A DNA stretch of 64,000 bases from Clostridia bacterium (GTDB lineage: Bacteria > Bacillota > Clostridia > Christensenellales > Aristaeellaceae): NCBI GenBank assembly GCA_017501255.1, contig JAFVXE010000021.1:1-64000 (forward strand), written 5' to 3'. The translations under genes were made by a program, and so were the position numbers. Positions within the stretch are counted from its first letter, which is position 1, and every line of letters starts with the position of its first letter. Below the pieces are notes generated by a model. It was not told where the DNA came from and ran no database searches. It saw nothing but the letters and a program-made list of their open reading frames with translations. Of this stretch, positions 31,253 to 40,034 are shown piece after piece.

Positions 31253-33607
31253 TTATTTCAGTGTTACGACGGTAACGCCCTGTTCTCCTTCCCCATACAT
31301 ACCATCACGGAAGGTTTTTACATTCATGTGCTTTTTCAGATGCCGCTGAATGCCGGTGCGCAGTACGCCTGTGCCCTTGCCGTGGATAATGCTCACTTCA
31401 TTGAGACCGGCCAGGGTAGCATCGGCCAGATAAATATCCACCGCTGCCAGCGCTTCTTCCAGGGTCTGACCACGCACATCCACTTCCATGGGAACCGTGC
31501 GGTAAGCTGCGCCCGTTTTGGTCATTACCTTGCTCTGCTTGGGTTTGGGCTGCTCCACCAGCTTCAGCTGGGTCAGATGGGCTTTCATTTTGAGAATACC
31601 GGCCTGAATCTGCACTTCGCCATTGCGGTCCGGCAGGGAAAGCACCGTACCTTTGGTGCCCAGATGGACGATCTCCACCGCATCGCCGATGCGCACATTC
31701 TTTGGCGGCGTAAAGTTGCTCTGGCTGGCCTGACCAAGACCCTCTGCCAGCGCATCCAGACCATCCTCCATGCGCTTACGCAGCTTCTGCACCTCATGTT
31801 CCGGGGTTTGTGCCTGCTTCTTGAGGGCCTTCAGTTCGCCAATGATGCTGTCCGCTTCCCTGCGGGCGCCCTCCAGCACACGGCGGGCTTCTTCCTTGGC
31901 CTTCTGCATACTCTTGTGGCGGCTTTCCTCCAGTTCTTTGCGGAGTTTTTCCGCTTCATCCCGCAGTTTGACGGTCTCTTTGCGGGTCTCCTCCGCCAAT
32001 TCACGCTCACGCTCAGCAATCTGCCGGTGATATTCCGCATTGGCAATGACATCCTCAAAGCGGATATCCTCCTGACTGAGCAGTTCCCGGGCTTCGTCAA
32101 TGAGCCGCTCGGGGAGGCCCAGCTTGCGGGAAATCTCGAAAGCATTGCTCTTGCCGGGAATACCGATGGACAGGCGATACGTGGGCCGAAGGGATTCCAC
32201 ATCAAACTCCACGCTGGCGTTTTCCACCCCTGCTGTGCCAAGGGCAAAGGCCTTGAGTTCGCTGTAGTGGGTGGTGGCCATGGTGCGGATTTTCCGCTTG
32301 AGCAGTTCCGTCAGAATGCTCCGGGCCAGCGCAGCGCCCTCGGTGGGGTCAGTGCCTGCGCCCAGCTCGTCGAAAAGCACCAGATCGTTATTCTGCACAT
32401 TGTTGATAATACGGACAATATTGGTCATGTGGGCAGAGAAGGTGGAAAGGGACTGTTCAATGGACTGTTCATCGCCGATATCCGCATACACATGATCAAA
32501 CACGGCCATTTCCGTGCCCAGAGACGCCGGAACGTGCAGACCGGCTTGGGCCATCAGGGTGAACAGGCCAACAGTTTTCAGGGTAACGGTTTTACCGCCG
32601 GTATTGGGGCCTGTGATGATGAGCGAGGTGAAATCCTCACCCAGCCACAGATTGCTGGGCACCACCTTGTCCGGGTCGATGAGGGGATGGCGGCCACGAA
32701 CAATGCGGATACGTCCCTCGCGGTTGATTTTGGGCAGTACACAATGCAGTTCCCGGGCCAGTTGTCCCTTGGCAAATACAAAGTCCAGATGGGCAAGGAT
32801 ATCCAGATTGGTCAGCAGCGCTTCTGCATGAGGCGTGACACGGTTGGTCAGCCCTTGCAGAATACGGGCGATTTCCTGCTGCTCCTTGGCATGATACTGC
32901 TTCAGATCATTGCCCAGTTCCACCAAAGCAATGGGTTCAATAAAGAGTGTAGCGCCGCTGGCACTCTGGTCGTGCACCAGACCGGGCACATTCTGGCGGC
33001 ATTCCGCCTTAACCGGGATGCAGTACCGGTCGCCACGCATGGTGATGATGGTATCCTGCAAATTTTTGGCAAAGCTGGAGGAACGGATCATCTGATTGAG
33101 TTTTTCCCGCATCCGTTCATTGGCGGAACGAATCTGGCGGCGAATCTGATACAGCTCCGAGGAAGCCCGGTCTGCAATCTCCTCCTCGCCAATAATGGCA
33201 TCGTTGATGTCATTTTCGATACTTTCCAGCACCGTCAGCCGGGAAGCCAGTGCGATCATCAGAGGAGTATTCTCCCGCTCCTTGCACAGGCTGCTGCGGG
33301 CAGAACGGGCTGCACGCAGCAACAATGCGATATCCATCAATGCACGGGGGCTGAGGCAAGCACCTTTCTGGGCAATGGTGATATACTCCGTTACATCGGT
33401 AAAGCCCACCAGGGGATTGGAGCCCAGATAAGTGAGCAAAACCACCGCTTCTTCGGTTTCATCCAAAGCACGGCGCACCTGCGCCTCCTCCGCAGTGGGA
33501 ATCAATGAAAGGCAGCGTGCCTTACCGGCGTCCGTCATGGCATACTGGGACAGACGTTCCAGTATTTTGGGAAATTCAAGCACACGAAGGGTGCGTTCCA
33601 GTTCCAT
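31253..33607 (-). CDS. mutS2: Endonuclease MutS2
   Basis: A 784-residue protein from ATG 33607 (AAAGGAGG upstream). The MutS-type core has Walker A TGPNTGGKTVTLKTV (near 330) and Walker B LVLFDELGAGTDP; a coiled-coil/KOW region follows (about 500-640), and the C-terminal Smr nuclease domain reads VDVRGQTLEEALAAVD and IIHGKGTGVLRTGI. MutS2 suppresses recombination and, in Bacillus, helps rescue collided ribosomes. It is 32 bp downstream of the U32 peptidase gene. Confidence 0.97.
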   Translation of the reverse strand: MELERTLRVLEFPKILERLSQYAMTDAGKARCLSLIPTAEEAQVRRALDETEEAVVLLTYLGSNPLVGFTDVTEYITIAQKGACLSPRALMDIALLLRAARSARSSLCKERENTPLMIALASRLTVLESIENDINDAIIGEEEIADRASSELYQIRRQIRSANERMREKLNQMIRSSSFAKNLQDTIITMRGDRYCIPVKAECRQNVPGLVHDQSASGATLFIEPIALVELGNDLKQYHAKEQQEIARILQGLTNRVTPHAEALLTNLDILAHLDFVFAKGQLARELHCVLPKINREGRIRIVRGRHPLIDPDKVVPSNLWLGEDFTSLIITGPNTGGKTVTLKTVGLFTLMAQAGLHVPASLGTEMAVFDHVYADIGDEQSIEQSLSTFSAHMTNIVRIINNVQNNDLVLFDELGAGTDPTEGAALARSILTELLKRKIRTMATTHYSELKAFALGTAGVENASVEFDVESLRPTYRLSIGIPGKSNAFEISRKLGLPERLIDEARELLSQEDIRFEDVIANAEYHRQIAERERELAEETRKETVKLRDEAEKLRKELEESRHKSMQKAKEEARRVLEGARREADSIIGELKALKKQAQTPEHEVQKLRKRMEDGLDALAEGLGQASQSNFTPPKNVRIGDAVEIVHLGTKGTVLSLPDRNGEVQIQAGILKMKAHLTQLKLVEQPKPKQSKVMTKTGAAYRTVPMEVDVRGQTLEEALAAVDIYLADATLAGLNEVSIIHGKGTGVLRTGIQRHLKKHMNVKTFRDGMYGEGEQGVTVVTLK

Positions 33608-33639
33608 CGTGGAACCTCCTTTCGGAAATAGCAACATGA

Positions 33640-36054
33640 TTATTCAATACCCCGCCGCCAATGGCCTGCTGTAGCGCCATCCGTTTTTTCGGGCGCAAGC
33701 CCCTGCCGGAGTCCGGCAAAATAGCGGGTGACTGCCGCCTGCTGCGAGCGGCTTTCTGTGGTAAAGTGCAATAGCATTCCCGCACCAAGATGCAGCCGGT
33801 CGGCTTCATACATCCGAAGGTCTGTGGGAAGCGCTCCCAATACCCGCAGCACGCAGCCCTCCGGCAGAACCACACGCTGCATCGGGAAGCGATACCCTTT
33901 CTGATCGGTAAGCGCTGCATCAGCAGTGCCACAGGCCATTCGCATCTCTCTGCAAATACGGCAGTTGGCCCGATCAGCGGTCAACTGCTGTGCCGCACGT
34001 TCCGGGCAATGATTCAGCAGCATGAGCACTTCCCTGCCGTACACCTTGAGAAGCGCAGGCTTGGAAAAAGGCAGCAGCTGTTTTTGTTCCTCCGAGCTCC
34101 ATTCCGGCCAAAGATGAAAACCGGCAACAGGGAAGCTGCAAACCGTATCCAGTGAATGGCGGTTGCTGACCGGCACGCCCGGACCTGCCCAAACCGGCAA
34201 GCCTTCCACCGCATTGATCTGACCAACGCAACCAGCCACTATGCCGGCCAGCCTATTCCTGTGTTCTGCAATGCACTGCACAGCGCTTTCCAGGGAAGAC
34301 TGGCTCATCTGCGGAGGCAGCTGCACAAGACAGCCCTCCGGAAGCTGGCTCAAACTTTGGTTTAGCGCCGCCGAGCGCAAATCCAGTGGTTCATAGATCA
34401 GCATATCTGCACCGGCCTGGCGGAGGGTTTCCCCCATCTCCGGATCGGAAAAGACCACGGCGAGTGTTTGAGAAGCAGGTGTGGCGATTGGAGCCATGTT
34501 TGCTGATGCGGCCTTATGGTTCACCAAACGATATTCACGCAATTTAAGCGTTTCCTTCCGGCCCAGCTGATCAAAGGCCTGAATCCGGGCAAGGATCAGT
34601 TCTTCCATAGCCTTTCGGCGCAATTCGTTCAGGCTGCTGACCGGCAAAAAGCAACCATCGTCCAGTTCGATCTCCATATCACTGCGCTGTCGGATAACAA
34701 ACGGCGTTCCACCCAGCTTTTCCAGCTGCTTGCAGGCATCCTCCGGTATTGCTGCACGCTTCTGGGCTGGCTGCACGGGATCGCCATGAACCGTTATCCG
34801 GGTCAAACCATCGCTGAGGGTCAGCTGCATGGGCTGATTCTGTTGGAAAACACCCTGCATGGTGATGGGAATCAAAGCTGGTGCATGGGCCCGTGCTTCT
34901 TCCAGCTGCTTTGCATCGGAAAGGCGGGCAACCGCTGTTCCGGTTTTTGCACTCAAGCCGGGACGGAGACGCAGGGTGGCTTCGCTGCCAGCAGGCATAT
35001 CATGCCCGGAATAGCGCATATCCGAATCCTGCCAGCCCCTGAGTTGCAAACTGTCGCCATCATGGAGATCCTCGGTAAGCCGCACCGTTGCCAGCTGCCC
35101 TTTGCAGCCGGTGACCGTTCCCAGTGGGATTCCTTCATGGCTGACCCGTTGCACGGCGCACAGATCCGCATCCTCTGCACCGAAAGCATGGCCTCTGGTA
35201 AAGCCGCCCCGGTTGAAAATCTGCAACAGTTGTTGCACGGGACCAGGATCCTGAGGATCAAAGGAGCCTTTTGCAATCTGATCCAAAGCGTTGCGGTAAA
35301 CGCTGGTGACAACCGCCACATATTCCGGGCTTTTCAAGCGGCCTTCGATTTTCAGAGAGCGTACACCTGCTTCCACGAATGCAGGCAGATGTTCATAGGT
35401 GCACAGATCCTTCAGGGAAAGCAATGCTCCCTTGCGTTCGCCCATACGCAGCTGCAAACGGCAAGGCTGTGCACAGCGTCCCCGGTTGCCGCTGCGGCCG
35501 CCCGCCATGGAACTCATCAGGCAACGGCCGCTGACACCGGAGCAAAGCGCACCATGGGCGAATACTTCCGTTTCAATGCCAGTGGCAACCACTTTGCGAA
35601 TATCGTCCAGAGAACATTCCCGGGCAAGCACCACACGGGAAAAGCCGAATTCCTTGGCAAACAGAGCGTCCGAAGCGTTGGAAAGGCCCATCTGTGTGCT
35701 GGCGTGCAGCGCCAGATCAGGAAATTCATCCCGTACCATAGCAGCCACGCCCAAGTCCTGTACAATCACCGCATCTGCACCGCAGGAACGGATGGTTTTC
35801 AGCGCATCCCGAACCGCCGAAAACTCCTTTTCCTTGATAAGCGTATTCACCGTTACGTGTACACGGGTATGATACAAATGAGCATAGGAAACAGCCTCGC
35901 TCAGGGTTTCTGCATCAAAATTCACTGCGGAAGCCCGGGCGCCAAAGGCCTTGTAACCAAGATACACCGCATTTGCACCGCAGTCCACCGCCGCTTTGAG
36001 GGCGGACAGATCCCCGGCGGGGCACAGAAGTTCCGGCAACAGATGATGGGACAT
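33640..36054 (-). CDS. U32 family peptidase
   Basis: An 804-residue protein. Residues 8-300 hold the U32 domain, with LLCPAGDLSALKAAVDCGANAVYLG at the start and the family signature at 163-182 (EVFAHGALCSGVSGRC), followed by GNRGRCAQPCRL. The long C-terminal part (about 380-804) corresponds to the DUF3656-type extension and a radical-SAM-like or Fe-S part rich in cysteine (HCPERAAQQLTADRANCRICREM). Enterobacterial relatives hydroxylate 23S rRNA or tRNA rather than cleave peptides, so peptidase in the name is historical. Conserved cysteines fit an iron-sulfur site. Confidence 0.92.
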   Translation of the reverse strand: MSHHLLPELLCPAGDLSALKAAVDCGANAVYLGYKAFGARASAVNFDAETLSEAVSYAHLYHTRVHVTVNTLIKEKEFSAVRDALKTIRSCGADAVIVQDLGVAAMVRDEFPDLALHASTQMGLSNASDALFAKEFGFSRVVLARECSLDDIRKVVATGIETEVFAHGALCSGVSGRCLMSSMAGGRSGNRGRCAQPCRLQLRMGERKGALLSLKDLCTYEHLPAFVEAGVRSLKIEGRLKSPEYVAVVTSVYRNALDQIAKGSFDPQDPGPVQQLLQIFNRGGFTRGHAFGAEDADLCAVQRVSHEGIPLGTVTGCKGQLATVRLTEDLHDGDSLQLRGWQDSDMRYSGHDMPAGSEATLRLRPGLSAKTGTAVARLSDAKQLEEARAHAPALIPITMQGVFQQNQPMQLTLSDGLTRITVHGDPVQPAQKRAAIPEDACKQLEKLGGTPFVIRQRSDMEIELDDGCFLPVSSLNELRRKAMEELILARIQAFDQLGRKETLKLREYRLVNHKAASANMAPIATPASQTLAVVFSDPEMGETLRQAGADMLIYEPLDLRSAALNQSLSQLPEGCLVQLPPQMSQSSLESAVQCIAEHRNRLAGIVAGCVGQINAVEGLPVWAGPGVPVSNRHSLDTVCSFPVAGFHLWPEWSSEEQKQLLPFSKPALLKVYGREVLMLLNHCPERAAQQLTADRANCRICREMRMACGTADAALTDQKGYRFPMQRVVLPEGCVLRVLGALPTDLRMYEADRLHLGAGMLLHFTTESRSQQAAVTRYFAGLRQGLAPEKTDGATAGHWRRGIE

Positions 36055-36162
36055 AAACCGAATCGCTCACTTTCCAAAAAAGCGGGGCGGGAGAGCATTG
36101 CCTCCTCGCCGCCGCTTCGCTGCTTCATACGTTCGTCAGACGCTGCAAGCAGACAAGTCCTC

Positions 36163-36675
36163 TTACAGCTTGTTGAAGGGATATTCCACGCCGTTGGTTT
36201 CCACACGGATGGAAGCGATCACCTGAGGCACGATGGGGCGGTCGCGCATGGTACGCTGCGCCACAATGCCCTCAGCCACTTCATAACCGGTGAGCACCTT
36301 GCCAAAGGCGGCGTATTCGCCATCCAGATGGGGGCTGGTGCTGGTCATGATGAAGAACTGGGAACCGGCGCTGTCCCGCATCATGCTGCGGGCCATGCTC
36401 AGCACACCGGGGGTATGCTTGAGGGGGTTGGCGATGCCATTGTTGGCAAATTCGCCCTTGATACGGTAGCCGGGACCGCCCATGCCGGTGCCATCGGGGC
36501 AGCCGCCCTGAATCATGAAGCCGGGAATGCAGCGGTGGAAGATGAGACCATCATAGAAGCCGCTGTTTGCCAGAGAAATAAAGTTGCCAACGCTCTGAGG
36601 GGCGATTTCGGGATAGAGTTCGCCCCGCATGACGCCGCCGTTTTCCATGGTAATGGTAAAAGTGGGATTTGCCAT
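36163..36675 (-). CDS. Cyclophilin-type peptidyl-prolyl isomerase
   Basis: A 170-residue cytoplasmic cyclophilin. Catalytic features are intact: FHRCIPGFMIQGG with Arg48, Phe53 and Gln56, then QFFIMTS and HLDGEYAAFGKV. It catalyses cis-trans isomerisation of proline peptide bonds. It follows a divergent paralogue by 28 bp, apparently a tandem duplication. The 108-bp gap to the U32 gene downstream holds no clear terminator. Codon use is strongly biased. Confidence 0.95.
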   Translation of the reverse strand: MANPTFTITMENGGVMRGELYPEIAPQSVGNFISLANSGFYDGLIFHRCIPGFMIQGGCPDGTGMGGPGYRIKGEFANNGIANPLKHTPGVLSMARSMMRDSAGSQFFIMTSTSPHLDGEYAAFGKVLTGYEVAEGIVAQRTMRDRPIVPQVIASIRVETNGVEYPFNKL

Positions 36676-36703
36676 GAAGATACCCTTCTTTCTTGAAAAT
36701 TGT

Positions 36704-37327
36704 TTATGCTTGCGTCTCCGAAGAGAGGTCTGCGTCAGTATCTGTGCCGAGGATCACCTTGCCGATGGTGTTTTCCGGTTCCGGGCAGGTTTCGAAAGGA
36801 AACTGCCGTCCGTGGGTTTCCACACGGATGGAATGAATGCGATGGTATACCGTGGGTACACCATGCTCATCATTGCCGGTGCATGAAAGCATATCCGCCA
36901 TCTGCAAGCCTTCCAGCACCTGCCCGAACAGTGCATAAGCCCCTTCCACCATGCGCACGGTACGGGAATCATCGGTCAGCACCACAAAGAAACCGGATTT
37001 GCCCGAATTGTACTGGGTGCCATGGAAAAAGCACACGCTGCCTGCGCACACTTTGCCCACATTGTAGTCGCATCCGTTCAGTTCGCATTCCGCTTCGATG
37101 CAGTACGGAACCGTCTTTTCCGGATGGTCGATGACAACGATTTTGCCGGGGGATACCAGACAAATGGCCGAGCCATCGTAAAAGCCTGAATTGGCCAGAT
37201 GAACGAAATTGCCCACTGCATTGGGTGCAAGGCCGGGATACAGCTCGCCTTTCAATGCAAAGCTGTTTTCAAACAGAATCTCAAACGTGGGAAGCAGCGC
37301 TTCCACTTTTGCCGCTTTTCTGGCCAC
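36704..37327 (-). CDS. Degenerate cyclophilin-like protein
   Basis: A 207-residue paralogue of the downstream cyclophilin: GELYPGLAPNAVGNFVHLANSGFYDG lines up with its neighbour, as do GKSGFFVVLTDDS and GAYALFGQVLEGL. At the active site the catalytic Arg is Leu57, Phe is Lys62 and Gln is Val65 (ICLVSPGKIVVI in place of FHRCIPGFMIQ), so isomerase activity should be lost. A C-terminal acidic tail is added. The start is a GTG with AGAAGG upstream; a later GTG is possible. It may keep a binding or chaperone role. Confidence 0.8.
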   Translation of the reverse strand: MARKAAKVEALLPTFEILFENSFALKGELYPGLAPNAVGNFVHLANSGFYDGSAICLVSPGKIVVIDHPEKTVPYCIEAECELNGCDYNVGKVCAGSVCFFHGTQYNSGKSGFFVVLTDDSRTVRMVEGAYALFGQVLEGLQMADMLSCTGNDEHGVPTVYHRIHSIRVETHGRQFPFETCPEPENTIGKVILGTDTDADLSSETQA

Positions 37328-37372
37328 CCCTGCCGCCTTCTTTCGCTATGTGTCATCCAGTACGCACCTTTT

Positions 37373-37401
37373 ATTATACCTGTTATTTGGGCTGATTGCA
37401 A
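37373..37401 (-). promoter_or_regulatory. Promoter of the cyclophilin operon
   Basis: Minus strand TTGCAA (37396-37401), 17-base spacer, TATAAT (37373-37378). Confidence 0.8.
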
Positions 37402-37432
37402 GGGTTGCCCTCCCTTCCTCCTCCTTTCCAGC

Positions 37433-37461
37433 TTGCACAAACGGCCGCAATACGATATCAT
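37433..37461 (+). promoter_or_regulatory. Promoter of trmO
   Basis: TTGCAC (37433-37438), a 17-base spacer and TATCAT (37456-37461), divergent from the cyclophilin promoter. Confidence 0.72.
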
Positions 37462-37493
37462 ATGCCTATATTCCTTTGGAAAGGAAGCATTGT

Positions 37494-38165
37494 ATGAAGA
37501 TCATCGCCCGCATCCGCAATGGGTTTCCCACCAAATTCGGCCTGCCCAGACAGAGCGGACTGGTGCAGGAGCTTGCCTCCACCATCTTCTTTGAGCCTGA
37601 ATACCGAATCCCGGAAGCGTTTCGGGGGCTGGAGGGCTATTCCCACCTGTGGATTATCTGGCAGTTTCACAAGGCGCAGCGGGATAGCTGGTCTCCCACG
37701 GTGCGTCCGCCACGGTTAGGCGGCAACGTACGCATGGGCGTTTTTGCCACTCGCTCCCCTTTCCGTCCCAATGCCATCGGGCTCAGCTGCGTACGGCTTG
37801 AACGAATCGAAAACACAGCAGATCAAGGGATCGTTCTACACGTCAGCGGCGCTGACCTGATGGACGGCACCCCCATTTATGACATCAAGCCCTATCTTCC
37901 TTATGTGGACAGCATTCCTGATGCAAAGGGCGGCTTTGCCGCTGCCCACGAGGACGATCATGTGGAAGTGGTTTTCCCGGATGAATGGCTGCGTGCCGTG
38001 CCGGATGAGCTTCAAAGCGGCCTGATTGGCGTGCTCCGGCAGGATCCCAGACCTGCTTATCAGAACGACCCGGACCGGGTTTACGGCTTTTCTTATGCAG
38101 GCTTGGAGATCCGCTTTACCGTACGGGACAGCATCCTGACGGTATGCGGCGTTGCAAAAGCCTGA
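37494..38165 (+). CDS. trmO: tRNA (t6A37) N6-methyltransferase TrmO-like
   Basis: A 223-residue protein of the TrmO (YaeB/TsaA) family. Diagnostic segments are ARIRNGFPTKFGLPRQSGL, PEAFRGLEGYSHLWIIWQFH, GVFATRSPFRPNAIGLSCVRL and GADLMDGTPIYDIKPYLPY. TrmO uses S-adenosylmethionine to methylate threonylcarbamoyladenosine at position 37 of certain tRNAs. ATG 37494 is preceded by AAGGAA; upstream the frame stays open only as shadow of the opposite strand. A terminator follows. Confidence 0.93.
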   Translation: MKIIARIRNGFPTKFGLPRQSGLVQELASTIFFEPEYRIPEAFRGLEGYSHLWIIWQFHKAQRDSWSPTVRPPRLGGNVRMGVFATRSPFRPNAIGLSCVRLERIENTADQGIVLHVSGADLMDGTPIYDIKPYLPYVDSIPDAKGGFAAAHEDDHVEVVFPDEWLRAVPDELQSGLIGVLRQDPRPAYQNDPDRVYGFSYAGLEIRFTVRDSILTVCGVAKA

Positions 38166-38167
38166 CA

Positions 38168-38190
38168 CCCAACGTATCCTTACGGGTTTT
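38168..38190 (+). terminator. Terminator of trmO
   Basis: CCC-AA-CGTA pairs with TACGGG (with a two-base bulge), followed by seven T. Confidence 0.6.
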
Positions 38191-38224
38191 TTTCTGCTTT
38201 TTTTGTTCGGTTTTGTTTTTTTGC

Positions 38225-38253
38225 TTGCCTTTTTTTCTGCTATCTTGTACAAT
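38225..38253 (+). promoter_or_regulatory. Promoter of the SRP RNA
   Basis: TTGCCT (38225-38230), 17 bases, TACAAT (38248-38253), 7 bases before the RNA. Confidence 0.75.
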
Positions 38254-38260
38254 GGATAAG

Positions 38261-38385
38261 CCGTGTGCGTGATGACGGCTGAGTCCTGTGCGATTTCAAT
38301 GCGTGAACCCTGTCAGGTCCGGAAGGAAGCAGCAGTAAGCGTTCTTGGGATGTGCTGCGGGGTTGCTCAGCCTGAACGTACACGG
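38261..38385 (+). ncRNA. ffs: Signal recognition particle RNA (small bacterial type)
   Basis: A 125-nt RNA with closing stem CCGTGT / ACACGG and the highly conserved domain IV sequence GTCAGGTCCGGAAGGAAGCA (38312-38331), paired with the GCAGTAAGC...TGCTGCGGGG side. This is the 4.5S-like form without an Alu domain, as in many Clostridia. It binds Ffh for co-translational targeting to the membrane. A run of T follows (38386-38390). Confidence 0.95.
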
Positions 38386-38424
38386 TTTTTCCAAAAAGAT
38401 TGTGAATGCTGAGGAGGATGTTGC

Positions 38425-39675
38425 ATGAATTACCGCCATGTGCTGGAGCAGGATCCGGAGCTTTTCCGGGCAATGACTGATGAGGTAGAGCGTCAGCGGC
38501 AACACATTGAGCTGATTGCTTCCGAAAACTTTGTCACCCCTGCGGTGATGGAGGCCATGGGTTCTCCCTTGACCAACAAATACGCCGAGGGTTACCCGGG
38601 CAAGCGCTATTACGGCGGCTGCCAGTATGTGGACGTGGTGGAGGATCTGGCCCGTGAACGTGCCAAGGAACTGTTTGGCGCCGATCATGCCAACGTGCAG
38701 CCTCACAGCGGCGCTCAGGCCAACACCGCCGTTTATTTTGCCATGCTGAATCCCGGCGATACCGTGCTGGGCATGAACCTGTCCCACGGCGGTCACCTGA
38801 CCCACGGCAGCCCTGTCAACATCAGCGGTAAGTATTTCAACTTCGTCCCCTACGGCGTGGATGAAAAGACCGGCACCATCGATTACGAAGTGGTTGCCAA
38901 TCTGGCCAAGGAACATCAGCCCAAGCTGATCGTTGCCGGTGCTTCCGCCTATCCCCGTGCCATCGACTTTGCCAAGCTGCGTGAGATCGCTGACAGCGTT
39001 GGCGCTATGCTGATGGTGGATATGGCCCATATCGCTGGTCTGGTTGCCGCTGGCTGCCACCAGAATCCCGTGCCCTATGCTGATTTCGTCACCACTACCA
39101 CCCACAAGACCCTCCGTGGCCCCCGTGGTGGTATGATCCTGTGTAAGGAACAGTATGCCAAGGCTATCGACAAGGCTATCTTCCCCGGCACGCAGGGCGG
39201 ACCCCTGATGCACGTGATCGCTGCCAAGGCTGTCTGCTTCAAGGAAGCCCTCACCCCTGAGTTCAAGGCTTATCAGCAGCAGATCGTCAAGAATGCCAAG
39301 GCGCTGGAGAATGCGTTCCGTGCCCAGAACATCGAGATGGTTTCCGGCGGTACCGATAACCACCTGATTCTGCTGGATCTGACCAAGACCGGCCGCACCG
39401 GCAAGGAATTGGAAGCTCTGCTGGGTCTGTGCAACATCACCGTCAACAAGAACACCATCCCCGGCGAAACCCTGAGCCCCTTCGTCACCAGCGGTGTGCG
39501 TGTGGGTACCCCTGCTGTTACCACCCGTGGCATGGTGGAAAGCGATATGGAGCGCATCGCTTCCTTCTTCCGCAGCGTCATCGATGGCGGCGAAGAAGCC
39601 TGCTCCGCTGTGAAGGCTCAGGTTGTGGAAATGATGAAAAACTTCCCCCTCTACGAGAATTATCCCAATGACTGA
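38425..39675 (+). CDS. glyA: Serine hydroxymethyltransferase
   Basis: A 416-residue PLP enzyme of standard length. Features are [20 protein letters not shown], the [16 protein letters not shown] motif, and the PLP lysine in [14 protein letters not shown] (near residue 225). It converts serine and tetrahydrofolate to glycine and methylene-THF in the cytoplasm. AGGAGGA precedes ATG 38425. Codon bias is strong. Its last codons overlap yraN by 8 bp. Confidence 0.98.
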   Translation: MNYRHVLEQDPELFRAMTDEVERQRQHIELIASENFVTPAVMEAMGSPLTNKYAEGYPGKRYYGGCQYVDVVEDLARERAKELFGADHANVQPHSGAQANTAVYFAMLNPGDTVLGMNLSHGGHLTHGSPVNISGKYFNFVPYGVDEKTGTIDYEVVANLAKEHQPKLIVAGASAYPRAIDFAKLREIADSVGAMLMVDMAHIAGLVAAGCHQNPVPYADFVTTTTHKTLRGPRGGMILCKEQYAKAIDKAIFPGTQGGPLMHVIAAKAVCFKEALTPEFKAYQQQIVKNAKALENAFRAQNIEMVSGGTDNHLILLDLTKTGRTGKELEALLGLCNITVNKNTIPGETLSPFVTSGVRVGTPAVTTRGMVESDMERIASFFRSVIDGGEEACSAVKAQVVEMMKNFPLYENYPND

Positions 39676-40033
39676 CAACCGACTGACTGCCTATGCCAAG
39701 GGTGTTCTTGGTGAGGATGCAGCCTGCAAATATCTGGAAACCAAAGAAATGGTACTGCTGTCACGGCGGTACCATTCTCCATATGGAGAGATTGATCTGG
39801 TGATGCAGGATGGGCGAACCTTGGTGATGGTAGAAGTGAAATCTCGGACAAACGCTTCTTTGGCTGCCTGCTCCTATGCCATCACACCAAAGAAGCAGCA
39901 ACGGCTTTGCCTTACCGCCCGCTGCTATCTGTCAGAGCATCCCGCAGATGCCCCTGTTCGCTTTGACGCTTTGCTGATCGCCAAGGATGGTATCCTGCAT
40001 ATTCCCAATGCTTTTGAAGGAAAGGAGTGGTAG
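39668..40033 (+). CDS. YraN family (UPF0102) nuclease-like protein
   Basis: A 121-residue protein of the YraN family, an endonuclease-like fold of unknown role. The signature is [24 protein letters not shown], then [21 protein letters not shown], with the acidic pair and EVK of the PD-(D/E)XK core. Catalytic function is predicted but not shown for most members. It overlaps glyA by 8 bp and ends 1 bp before the Nudix-GH18 gene, so the three form an operon. Confidence 0.92.
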   Translation: MTDNRLTAYAKGVLGEDAACKYLETKEMVLLSRRYHSPYGEIDLVMQDGRTLVMVEVKSRTNASLAACSYAITPKKQQRLCLTARCYLSEHPADAPVRFDALLIAKDGILHIPNAFEGKEW

Positions 40034-40034
40034 T

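Noticed and set aside
30560..33508. A 982-codon open frame antisense to the response regulator and mutS2
   Set aside because: It overlaps two well-recognised genes, has no start signals and reads like the complement of their codons.
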